From contig CM072809.1 of assembly GCA_037013495.1 (NCBI GenBank), positions 15,266,501 to 15,330,500 of the forward strand: 64,000 nucleotides of DNA. Direction: 5' to 3'. Within the stretch, counting starts at the first letter, position 1. Each line of letters opens with the position of its first letter. The notes under the pieces are model-generated. The model searched no databases and was not told where the DNA came from. It was given only the letters and a program-made list of their open reading frames with translations. This document shows, in pieces, positions 44,908 through 55,845 of the stretch. This DNA comes from Hippophae tibetana. Its lineage: Eukaryota; Streptophyta; Magnoliopsida; Rosales; Elaeagnaceae. A program made the translations under genes and the position numbers.

Positions 44908-46870
44908 TTTTGTATTTAGAGCTTTTTCTTTTTTCTTTTTTGGGATGTATTTAGAATTGTCCTTATTGATAAAGTATATATTTTTTTATATATATTTATA
45001 CAGTCACTTAGAAGTCAAAATTTTCATTTCCACAATTCCTAGATTTTGAGATTATATAAAAACTAAAGATGCAAAATATTGAACTATCACTTATGCTGCA
45101 TGTTATTTTTGGTTGGTCAGTTATTAAAGTTATTTTATTTATGTGATATTTTGGTTATATGATTTTTTTTTTTGTAAGAAATATACTAAGTCAATTAATT
45201 TTTTAACTTATGATACTTTAAGTGTTATAATTTTAAAAATTAAATGATTTATATATCTATTATAAAAATCATGTATTCAAAATATCTAAATTATATAACG
45301 AACTTTAAAATACTTTTTTTTAATAGAAACTAATTCAAAGAAAACAAGGTATTTACTGCAAACCAGCAGCTTTGATCACAACACAAACTATAGCCGCCTT
45401 TAATAGAAATTTATTCATGTTTGTTATACAATATTAAATATTTTTAATATATAAATATATTATTCCATTTATATACATGCATTGCGGTTCGGTTCTACTC
45501 ATTTGTTAAAATATATTTATGCTTATGATTTTTATTAACTATATATTTAGTAATAATTTTTACGTAATTATTTTTAATAAAAAATAAAAAATTATTTATA
45601 AATTATTTGATAATATTTTTATTTTTTAAAAAACCTTAAAAAATAAAGAAATTTTTGGTTATTATTTATAAATTTTATTTTTTAATCATTTTTTTAAATA
45701 TTTATAAATATAAAAGTCGTAAAACTTGATTTATTTTTCAAAAAATATTTGATAAAAATAAAAAAATAAAAAAATAATTCAAAAGTATTATTTTTAAAGA
45801 TCACTCTAAAAAAATCAAAAATTTAGAATCAAAATTATTACCAAGTAAGCTATTATTATTATAATTTAAAATTAATATTTAAACTGACTGCAACCCTTAG
45901 CACCATTTCGCATCATTTTGGTTAAAAAGTTTTACTAAATTTTTACTCATTCTTAATTCACAGTAACAAATATTATATTAAAAAATATTTTTTTATAAAA
46001 TAGAATATTTCTTTTATTTTTCTTTATAATTAATTCCTTAATAGTTAATTTATATTATATTTTTAACTCTATATTATATTTAGTAATTTTTTATCATATA
46101 TATAATTTTAATTTATTATATATAATAAAAAATCTAACAACATTTTTAAATTTTTTTACTAAAGAAAATTGCATGTCAACAATATCAATGTCACTTAAAT
46201 TTAATGTAATACTATATTTATTGTATCATCTTTAATACAAAATTGATACTAAATTGAAAGAATTTTAAATTAAATTTTATATCATTTTAATAAGGTGGTA
46301 CAAGGTTGGAGTTGCCCTAAGCAATCTTTCCTGTCAATATGCCTTAAATTGTTTCATTTCGTGGTTGAAGGGACTTCTTGCGTTTTTCTCCTTCTTATAT
46401 ACGATATCCTGTCATATAATTCTACCATTTTAACAATTATCAAAATATACTATTAATGAATGTTTTTACATATTTTATTACTCACATATATTATTTTATT
46501 ATTTATATATAATATTTAGTTTAATTTTTTTATTTATCCACAATATACAATACTTATGTTTTATAAAAATCAAAATTTTAAAAAAGAATATATAATTATA
46601 TTTTATAAAAACAATTCTTATTTTATTTATACAAAATATAATATTCTTAGATTTTCAATGTATGAAAGAGAAAAAAAAATAACAAATATTATAAAGACAT
46701 TTTAGTAAAATTAATATTTTCATTCTCTCCCACTTTCCATTCAAAGTCAAACATCTATATTTTATTTATTATCATTTAATTAAATAGTTAGTTAATGACA
46801 TAAAAAATAATCTTATTATATGTTAAGATTTAATTTAATTTCTACATAGATAAGGTGTTCGTCGAATTAC

Positions 46871-47115
46871 AGTTTATAAATCATAGATAACTTTTTAATT
46901 AAGAAAATTCTTTTAATTAGAATTGGATTTACCTTTTAATATGATATTATTTTTTAATTTCTAGGTCGAGAAGGGTTTTTAGAGATTCTTAAGGTTTAAT
47001 TTAAATATCACATGTATCAATACAATTGTTAAAGTATAGTTTATAAATCATGGATAACCTTTTAATTAAGATAATTAATTAAAAGAGCTTTTTTAGTTAA
47101 AATTAAAAATAATCT
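46871..47115. repeat. direct repeat pair about 166 bp apart
   Basis: AGTTTATAAATCATAGATAAC and TTTTTAATTAAGA near 46871 recur as AGTTTATAAATCATGGATAAC and TTTTAATTAAGA near 47037, each followed by a TTTAGTTA/TTAATTAGAATT-like segment. Imperfect, non-coding. Confidence 0.7.
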
Positions 47116-47171
47116 TTTAATATTATGTATTTTTTTATTCAAATTCATTTCCATTCTAATTTTATTTGATT

Positions 47172-47243
47172 TTCTAGATTAGTAAATTCTCCCTTAGTTC
47201 GATGCAGTTCTAGATTAGTAAATTCTCCCTTAGTTCGATGCAG
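47172..47243. repeat. perfect 36-bp tandem duplication
   Basis: Two identical units, 47172-47207 and 47208-47243, each starting TTCTAGATTAGTAAATTC and ending TTCGATGCAG. No mismatches, so the event is recent. Confidence 0.92.
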
Positions 47244-48560
47244 CCATAAAAGTTCATCCTTTTACACCTCCACGTCTCTTCTAGTCTTCTTCAGCCTCAG
47301 GTCAACTGTATTTTCATATTTGATAAGTCCAATACGCTTTACCAAAAGACAATTAAAAGCGGATAAAATAGAGATAGTCACTATGAAGGGTTATTAATGT
47401 TACAATGGACCGAAAGCATTAATTTTAAATTATTCGAAGATTTCCCCTAGATCCGTATATATGTTTCATAAGACACATCTACATTTAAAAAAAAAAATTT
47501 ACTAAGAGGTTCCTTTGCCAAGTTAATAATATGAAATTTTGTTTGGTTAAGTGTAAACAATATTTTTATATATCTATTATTTTAATAGATATATCGCAAA
47601 TTAAAATAATAAATTTAGATTAATTTAAATCAATCCATACATTTAGAGTTGATATTTTTAATCTGCATTTAATTTCATGTATACTTCAAATCTATCCGAT
47701 TTGTTTCAAGTTTGACTTGTTCTCTTCAATTCAATCAAAATAGTTTATAATACAATTATTTTTTTAAGGTTTTAATCATTTTATTTCATGGATTTTCAAT
47801 AATACATTTATATTTAACATAAAATAAATCATTTTTGAATTTAATAAGTATATAAATTTTATACTAAAGAAATTTTAGATGCATGTATATTGATAAAAAA
47901 ACATAATAATAAGTAATAAAAGAGTGAAATATAATTTGGATTAATGTTTACGAGTGTTAAGGAGAAAAGAAAGAGGAAATATTAAAAACTAATAAAAATA
48001 TATAGAATGATCAATTTTTTAAGTCATTTTATTTGTGTTATTAAGATATTTTGGTAACATAATTTTTACAAAAAACACACAAATTACTTGATTTTTAAAA
48101 TTGTGATAGAATCACATAATTATGTGATTAAAAAATCTATTTTTTACAATAAAAAAAGACACTTAAAGTTATTTAATTAAAATATTTCTAATTTTAAAAA
48201 TAAAGGGACTTATGTGTTCTTTATAAAAATTAAATAACCAAAATATTTAAATAAAACAAATAAAATAAATTTTAAATAATTTATCCAAAAATTTATATGC
48301 AAGAGTGCTGACTTTATTAGATTTTAAATTACTGGTACCACTTTTTGTGATAAATATAAGAATAAACAGACTTTATTCAACAAATCTCAATTTTATCATA
48401 TGTTTATTATTCATCGGTTGCACATGTATTAATACGATAAATTAAAATGACATAATTACTCAATTTATTACCATAACAGTTTGGGTTTTCAGGATATAAA
48501 ATTTCACGAAGAATTACAAAAAAATTGTGTTAGCAGAATCTCGATCTTCACAAGCGCTAC

Positions 48561-50767
48561 TAGGGGTGTTTATGGTCCGGTCCGGTCCGATTTTGTCTAA
48601 TTTTTTTTAACCAAACCGGATCGTTCATAAAGTTGAAACCGGATCGGACCGGACCATTCGGCTATCTAAAATGTTATAATCGAACGATTTGGTCCGGTTT
48701 GGTTAACGGTTTTTAACAATTAATAATAAATAAATATGACTTAGTTTAATATGATATAATTTAATAGGATACAATTAAATGTGATGCTCATTTATAATCA
48801 TACATAGATAGATATTATTGTTAAATACATAAATAAGATTTTATCAAAATCTAAAATAAAAAAAAATTAGACATGAAGAAATGAATTCCAAATATTTCGT
48901 TTACAAAGAATTTTTAAACATATACAAACATCCAAATTCACAATCAATAACAATATATCATTAGATAATAATATTTAAAACTTACCCATTATTAATCATT
49001 AACGATCATTGTAGTGTCTTTAATTAACTTTATAATCAAACAAAATCAACATCTTCATAAATCTCTAGGTCATCATTGTATTCTGGTAAGAGGATATCAG
49101 ACGTTAATGAATTAATAATATAGTTTGGTATTCAGAAACTTTATGCAATCTATAACAATATTAATTTAAGTATTGTTTATGTACATTTTAAAAATTAAGA
49201 ACTAATATGATTTAATAAGAACCTATAAAACAAAAACACCACAATTTATGTATATTTTATAACAAAAATACAGATTATATATAAATCATATATAAAAATT
49301 TATATTAACAAATCATGTTAATAAAAAAACACACATTTAATTGTAAAGATCAATGTATTCTGTGAATTGTGATTATACTAAGACAATTTGTTTAAACATT
49401 TTTTAAATGTAAGAGAATAGTCATATAAATAAATAAATATATATTGGATACAAATGCCCTTAAACCTGTGACTTTTTTTTAAAGAGAAATTTATTATCTA
49501 AACGAGTTCACAATCCACAATGGTTGTTGTTCACTCAGAACTAACCCTGAGAACACTTTCCAGAGTCCAGACTATCAACAAGACATGAATTTGAGCTCTA
49601 AGTTTAATTAACTTTCTAGATCAAACAAATATTGATAACAATTTGATGGGAATTGGAATCGGATCTAACAGACAAAAAATAACTCTACCTTCTAACAGAA
49701 GATCATGATGGGTACAAGAAAGGTGGAATGCATCCTGATGATTATAATTAGCTTAAACTAAAAAATGAGCTATATAGATGAACAAATTAGTGACATAGAT
49801 TTTTTATTCTCGAGGGTAGAGATATACCTCTTGAAATTCATAATGATCAAACATTAATAAAATGAACTATATATATTTAATCTATAAAGAGAACTTAATC
49901 AAAATAAATAAGCTTTAAAAGAGGTGCAACGTACGAACAATTTAACTGAAGTTATAAGTTCTAACAGTATTAATTAGTTTCCACCATTTAAAAAAAACTG
50001 AACTCTGTGAGAAAAAAATGTTCAAACTTTAGAGTTCAGACTAACAAAAAAACGACATATCATTCAGATTTTAGAGTTCAGAGTTCAGACTTACCATTCA
50101 GTTTATTCAGGAAAAAACTACTACCAGACTACCAGTAGTAGTAGACCACATACCTATTTTGTGATTTTCGTCCATGGTTGTCATGACACGACGCGACACG
50201 AGAAGAATTGGTTAGTTGCTGGTGGAAGCGACGCGATGAGAGGTGGTTAGTTACTAGTGGATGCAACGCGAGGAGAGGTGGTTAGTTGCTGGTAGAACTG
50301 ACGTGATGAGAGGTGGCTAGTTTCTGGTCGAAGCAACGCGTGGAACAATGGCTAGCTGTTGGTGGAAGCAATGCGAGGAACGGTGGCTAGCTGCTGGTGG
50401 AAGCGACGACGGCCAGACCTAGAACGTAGACGGCGAAGTGGCGAACAGAGGGCGTAGAGGAAATGAGATTTCGATTTCTAGGGTTAGGGTTAAGTGTTAA
50501 CGACTGAATGCCTTAACTCGAAAACAAAAAAATATATATATACCCCGGTTTATAATATTTTATATAAAAAATTATTTATTTCATAAAACTGGTCCGGTCC
50601 GGTTTGATTGGTTTATATTATTTTATAACCAGATCAGACCGTTTTAAAATCGGTTTTACTTAATACGGACCGAACCGGACCGTTTCATTTACAAAACTGC
50701 TCGGTTCGATCCAATCTAGACCAATTTTTCGGTTTAAACCGGTCCGACCTGGTTTTGGACACTCTTA
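48561..50767 (-). mobile_element. decayed hAT-like DNA transposon (2.2 kb)
   Basis: Left end TAGGGGTGTTTATGGTCCGG and right end (read inward on the other strand) TAAGAGTGTCCAAAACCAGG form imperfect terminal inverted repeats. Subterminal regions on both sides are packed with GGTCCGG/CCGGACC motifs. Flanks show an imperfect 8-9-bp direct repeat, AAGCGCTAC (48552-48560) and AAGTGCTAC (50768-50776), suiting hAT (8 bp) or Mutator (9 bp). Gene-like features lie on the minus strand: a CCCTAACCCTAGAAATCG leader at about 50485, a 35-bp array, a short start exon (MDENHKI followed by GTATGTGG, near 50150-50175), and a possible last-exon tail ending LLPEYNDDLEIYEDVDFV and a stop at about 49036. The catalytic middle is missing, so it would depend on a helper. 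Confidence 0.7.
50200..50410 (-). repeat. six-copy 35-bp tandem array inside the hAT-like element
   Basis: Consecutive units follow GAGAGGTGGTTAGTTGCTGG plus TGGAAGCGACGCGAT with a few differences each (for example GAACGGTGGCTAGCTGCTGG in the last). Units begin at about 50200, 50238, 50273, 50308, 50343 and 50378. 35 bp is not a multiple of three, so it is unlikely to encode a peptide repeat; on the minus strand it would lie in the leader of the element's gene. Confidence 0.8.
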
Positions 50768-50779
50768 AAGTGCTACTAA

Positions 50780-51940
50780 TTCTTATTGTGTTTCTTCTAA
50801 TTATCTGTTCAACAAGTTCAAATTAAAAAGAGATGTAAATTTTAATTAGAGATAAAATATTATATAATAATATTATAAAATATTTAAGATTTATATATTT
50901 TATAAAATTTAAATTTAAATTAAAGATTAAATTTTTTATTATCATATTATAATATAAAATTAATTTTTTTTGTTAAGTTGGTTGAAACTTTTTATGAAAA
51001 TTATTTAAATAAAAAAATATAATAAAATTCATACATAAATATATTAAAAAATTAATTAATGCTAATTTAAAACTAAAATAAAAAAAAATATTAAAGTCTC
51101 TATATAATTTAGGTATTAAATTCTAAAAAAATATTAACAAAAAACTTTAAATAAATTAAAAATATTATTAAAATAAGATGTCAACTAATATTATGACATG
51201 ATATAATTTATAAATAAAATATACATATTTAAAATTAAAATATAAAATATTATATGTTAGATATTATATGTCTCTATTAATAAGTATGTTTATTTAGTAT
51301 TATTTATTATACTTTTTTGTTATTATAAATATAAATAATTAGAATAAATAATTTTATTATATAATAATATATAGAGTCTTTCATGTAAAATTATTTCTAC
51401 AATATGTATGTAATTTATTTTGAATTAAATTTGTTGTTTATTTTTATTTATCATTCTACCAGTAACTATTATCTATATAAATACACAAATATTTAAAAAT
51501 GAATAAAATAATAATAAAAAAAAAATTAAATTATGAACATATTAAAATTTTATTTCTGATACATAAAACACATAAAATAAAAAAGTAAATCCATTTAACT
51601 AATTTTTATAAAAAAAAAAAATCAACCGAAACTACAGCATAATATAACCCCTCCTCACTTAACTCTGCTAATAATTCGAGTCTAAATAAACTGCATGTTC
51701 AGTCGGACCAAGTTAGGTCGTACTATATTAAATTAACCCTTCCTAGGCGAGGAAAGAAAAAAAACATAAGAAACATTGAAATTCGTCTCCTAATCTCTGA
51801 CCTCTATGTCTCTCTGTATTTTCAGTAGTTGGTATATTATTGTGATCAAAGACACGTCATTATCTGTTCTTTAATTTATTCTTCCATTATTGAAACCTTT
51901 GAGATTATTTTTGCTTTATTAGCAACAAAGTGCGTGCGAA
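50780..51940. other. AT-rich intergenic DNA, nothing recognised
   Basis: Downstream of the five-exon gene (minus strand) and of the hAT-like element. Low-complexity A/T runs only. Confidence 0.45.
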
Positions 51941-51946
51941 ATGACA

Positions 51947-53964
51947 TCAATAAGTCCACTCTTGAGGCAGATCCATCTCAATTTTACATTTCGTGGCCGG
52001 CACCGTCCTACTCTGGCGTTTCTTCTGTGAATGTATGCCACTCTTCTCTCCATTATTAGCATCTTGTACGTGCACAAAACCCATCATGTCAAAATAATAA
52101 TAATAATAATAATAATAATATATTAATTAATAAATAATAACAAACTAACTTTTCATTAAAATTAAAATTATCTTAAAAGATACTTTGATAACTTAACGAA
52201 AAAGTGATCCTCACTTTAAAGTGAATCGTAAAGTTAGGTAATTATTAGAAACTTATAATTTAGTCAAATATATGTATTTTAATTTTCAAAATATTTTTAT
52301 AAAAATAAGTGATCCTAAAAAGATAATCCCTTTATAAATTGATATTTACTAAAGAGTCAAAGCAAAGCAACAAGACAAAAGCACTCACCAAATTGAGAGG
52401 AGAAGCCAGCAGTAGTATTTGGTGTCGTCGAGTAACCCATTCGGTCAAAGTGAACTTTCAGTGCCTGCAATACTTTGGCCGGTATAAGAACAGGAGAACT
52501 ACCTGATTCATACAGATGATCCATCGTGGATTAAATAATATAAATGTTCAATTTTTTTTTAGGTCACATTTTGAGAGTTGACCCAACTAAAAAGCAAAAG
52601 CAAGTAGCCTATTGAAAAATTTTCATTTCACACAAGCCAACAGTAGGTTTTAGTTCACTTTCCAACTTTTTAAGATATAAGAGATTAACAAGAATCTTAG
52701 AATATGGATCTTAATTCTAGATCAATTATCACAACCAAACGCCCAAAAGAAGCAACTTAATTTAAAAATATCAAATATGAAATAGGTGATATTCCACTTC
52801 AAAAACCAACTACTCCGACGACTAAGGAACCAATAAAGGCAGTAGTCCCATGAATTTCAAATTAAAAGCTATTTAATTTGACAAATTTAGATTTAAAGTT
52901 TAATACCTCGTTTCTTTTGGGATTGAGTATTACCAATAACACAAGGCAAGAAGACACCTGTCCCAGAAGATGATGATCCAATTATTGGACCCGACCCGTT
53001 AAGGAAAATATCTTTCGTACCCGGACTCGTAACTTTTTGGTTTGTCCATGGCATTGAATTTGAAAGTGAAGATGAACAACCAAAGGAACGAACTCCTCCT
53101 ACTCCGTTAACAGATTCAGAACAAGTTTTATCTTTCTTTTGAAACGTCTGAACCCTGTTTTGCTTTAAAACTTGTACTTGTTTCATCCTATTAAACTGTT
53201 GAATGAAAACCAAGTATAAAGAACAGAGTGACTATAAAAAAACAAAAAAAATAAAAACTATAGCATATTATAATATACATACTTGTAACGCTTTAATTTG
53301 ATTGTATGGTAAAGGTTGATTTGATCGAAAACCGAAACTTGGGTTCTCCGAAGATAAAGAGGTTAAAGTGGGCTCCGGGGAAAAGGTCTGAAATTGCCTA
53401 AGTTTTGGGTACTCTGATTTTTCATCATTTGGATTCACAGTCTCGAACTTCCCGACATTACCATTTGCGATGTTATCAGAACAACTTCGTTCATTTTCAA
53501 TCACATTCGATAATTCTAGTGAAGATCCGTCTCGGTTGTTTCCATGGTTTGAGCCCAACGGTGACCGGACATTTGCATTTGTCTTACCGGGAAAACCCCA
53601 TGACTGTAAAGCAATTAAGAAAAAGGCAAGAATAGCGCCCTAAGATATTGAGACCAATAAAAAATTTATGAAGTTCTAATTAAGATTCGAATACCTTGTT
53701 AGTTCTCTCTGTGTCATCATCTAGAAACATGTAGTGAGCCATCTGACGAGTCAAATCAGCAATGTACTCGTTGTCCTCCTCTGTTTCTGTCCCAGAGTAA
53801 GCAAATTCTGATTCGTGAGAAAACATAGAACGCGAGGTAGATTCAGAATCGCAGGGTTTATGGGTAAATCCCTTTTCGTCAGAATAAGTAGTCTTTGAAA
53901 CACCACCAGCGAAAAACTGAGAGCGAAACAATAAGGCTTATTCTCGGTGGTGGTCTACGGCCAT
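51947..53964 (-). CDS. conserved plant protein of unknown function, five exons, 369 codons, with a stop at codon 9
   Basis: Exons on the minus strand: 53964-53695, 53603-53283, 53195-52907, 52502-52389, 52062-51947. Every intron is GT-AG, phases agree (0, 0, 1, 1) and the coding total is 1110 nt. Features: an N-terminal YIADLTRQMAHYML-like segment (YMFLDDD here), SWGFPG, PLGSNHGN, a Lys/Gln-rich helix (MKQVQVLKQNRVQ), the block DIFLNGSGP, GTGVFLP, PVLIPAKVLQALKVHFDRMG and the C-terminal LPQEWTY. I recall these last motifs from an uncharacterised plant family (Arabidopsis At5g59050/At3g54000-like); role unknown, so none is proposed. Oddity: codon 9 (53938-53940) is TAA, in MAVDHHRE-stop-ALLFRSQFF, while the rest has no defect. 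Either a recent nonsense allele or a sequence error, or translation begins at the next in-frame Met (53826), giving 323 aa. Further upstream, a GTAACT near 54140 might start a leader intron. Confidence 0.8.
52093..52121. repeat. (AAT)n microsatellite
   Basis: About nine AAT units inside intron 4 of the five-exon gene. Confidence 0.85.
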
Positions 53965-54190
53965 GATTGTATTCTCAGAAAATCACTTTGGACGCATAAT
54001 TGAAAAGATTCAACAACGATTTAAGGAATATATGCTTATAGTTTGGACAGGAAGTATAACAATCTTTCGATAGATGGGAAAGAGAAAGAGACAGGATCGC
54101 GTCAAGTGACAAAGTAGAGGCCAGTAGTAGAACAGTTACCTTAATCAAGAGACTAGGAAGGGAGACAGACAAAATGCCTGATATTAACGT
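53965..54190 (-). promoter_or_regulatory. probable 5' leader/promoter side of the five-exon gene
   Basis: Pyrimidine-rich minus-strand sequence (CTGTCTCTTTCTCTTTCCC) typical of a plant 5' leader. A possible leader intron could run from GTAACTG (near 54140) to TTCTGAG (near 53975). No clear TATA box identified. Confidence 0.3.
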
Positions 54191-54429
54191 GGAAGCGGAG
54201 TGGGGTGGGAAGGATCAAAGTGTCGACTATATCTACAAAAATGTCATGAAGATGTTTTTTTTTTTTTCGTTACATCTTAATATTAAATATAATATTTATA
54301 TTTTAAAAAAATATAGTTATTATGTACTAGAGCCTTTCAAGATAAGTTATTTATTTTATTTTCAACTTAAGTTTGAGTTATTAAGATTCAAGTGAAAATA
54401 ATTTCATGTGATAATAAGATAATATTATT

Positions 54430-54595
54430 ATATAAAAAAATTATTTTTTCTATGAGTGTTATATAACTACAAAAAATATTTTATCACACAAATATATCAA
54501 ATGTGATATTCAAAGAAACTTTCAAGCTTCAAGTGAATATGTTTTAGATATATATTATCCTTGTGTACATTTTAATACATGTTATATACTTAGAA
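54430..54595. other. AT-rich intergenic DNA
   Basis: Nothing recognised. Confidence 0.4.
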
Positions 54596-54599
54596 ACAT

Positions 54600-55800
54600 T
54601 AGGTATATACATTGGTCGATCCATCAAATAGATTAAATTGATTGAAGATTGATTTTGTATAATTTATGTCCTCTCATGTTTAAATTCAAATTAATGTTGA
54701 TCGGTTGAAGTTGGGTTTAATCTATCGAGGTGATGGATCGATTGAGAATCATTCTTGTTCAATCAACCTAGTTTTGGATTTATTTTAATCATTTATGTAT
54801 CAATCAAAAAAAGGTTTCAATCGATCAAGCTTAAACTAGATTGATCTAACGACTAATGTTTTAACATATAACATATTTGATTACTTGTTCATATTAATCA
54901 TATTGTTCATATTAATTGTTGTTGAATGAGTTATTTAATGGACTTAATAATCATTAGTCTCTAACCTACCATTAGGGTTTCATCTTTCCTATAAAGGCAA
55001 CCTAATGCTCCATATTTTAATCAATCACATTCATTATATTTTTCTAATTATTTTGTACTCTATCTCTTAAATTATTTTACAAAAACTTAATCATATTTTG
55101 TTTAGCCTTTTTATTTAATTAATCTATCAACCATTTTGTAGTTATGCCCAATTGATTAATAAGTCTACTTATTTTATGATATTGTAATTGTATGTTCATA
55201 TATCTTCTTTTTTATCAAGTCCTTGAATGTTTGGATCAAATAATTTTGTATGTGATTATAATTATTTGATTTTATTATTTTGCTTTAAAGAAACTATCTT
55301 TATTGAACTTATGCCTCAACTTTTATTATAGGATTGGTGGATGATTTAAATTAACTGATTTATTCTTGAATCTCCTAGCTAGGGTTTTTTCATTATTGAA
55401 TCTACTCTAGGACGCATTTTTCACTTATATTATTATGCTAATTTTTTAGGTACTAGTTGAATGTGTTTGATTGCTCGTATTACTCGAGTTATGAGCATGT
55501 TGGTTGGAATCCTTACACCTATCTTCTAGAGACTGTGAATGATGTTGTGACTTGTAAGTGGATTACTATGGAGGCTTTATCTTGGAGGGTAGTATAAGAC
55601 TAGTCTTGTAATTGAACAGTGATTTTCATAATGGATAGTTAGGTGATTTGGTAAACTGATACTTTTCCTCTTAAGTCATTGTTGTAGCTTATGTTGTTTT
55701 CACCTAAAATATTATGTGTCAAGTTCTTATTTATTTATACTTTATACTAATTATACATCATTGTATATCTGATCGCTTGTGATTTTTTAATTAGACTTAA
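54600..55800 (+). repeat. possible large degraded LTR or transposon fragment
   Basis: Repeated TCGATTGA/GATCGATTGAG motifs near 54610-54850, a TATA-like CCTATAAAGGCAACCTAATG near 54990, and later a GGAGGCTTTATCTTGGAGGG phrase resembling LTR U5/leader sequence. No coding frame, ends or target duplication found. Confidence 0.3.
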
Positions 55801-55845
55801 TTTGAAGAGCTAAATTAAGAACAATGTGAACAACTTAATGCTTAA

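Larger units (their letters stand above)
45060..48550. other. long AT-rich intergenic stretch
   Basis: 3.5 kb without a recognisable gene. Two less A/T-rich islands (45335-45420 and 46275-46400) gave no known peptide. It contains two duplications listed separately. Confidence 0.45.

Noticed and set aside
51829-52059. Plus-strand frame of 76 codons
   Set aside because: It is the shadow of the last exon of the minus-strand five-exon gene, which ends LPQEWTY.
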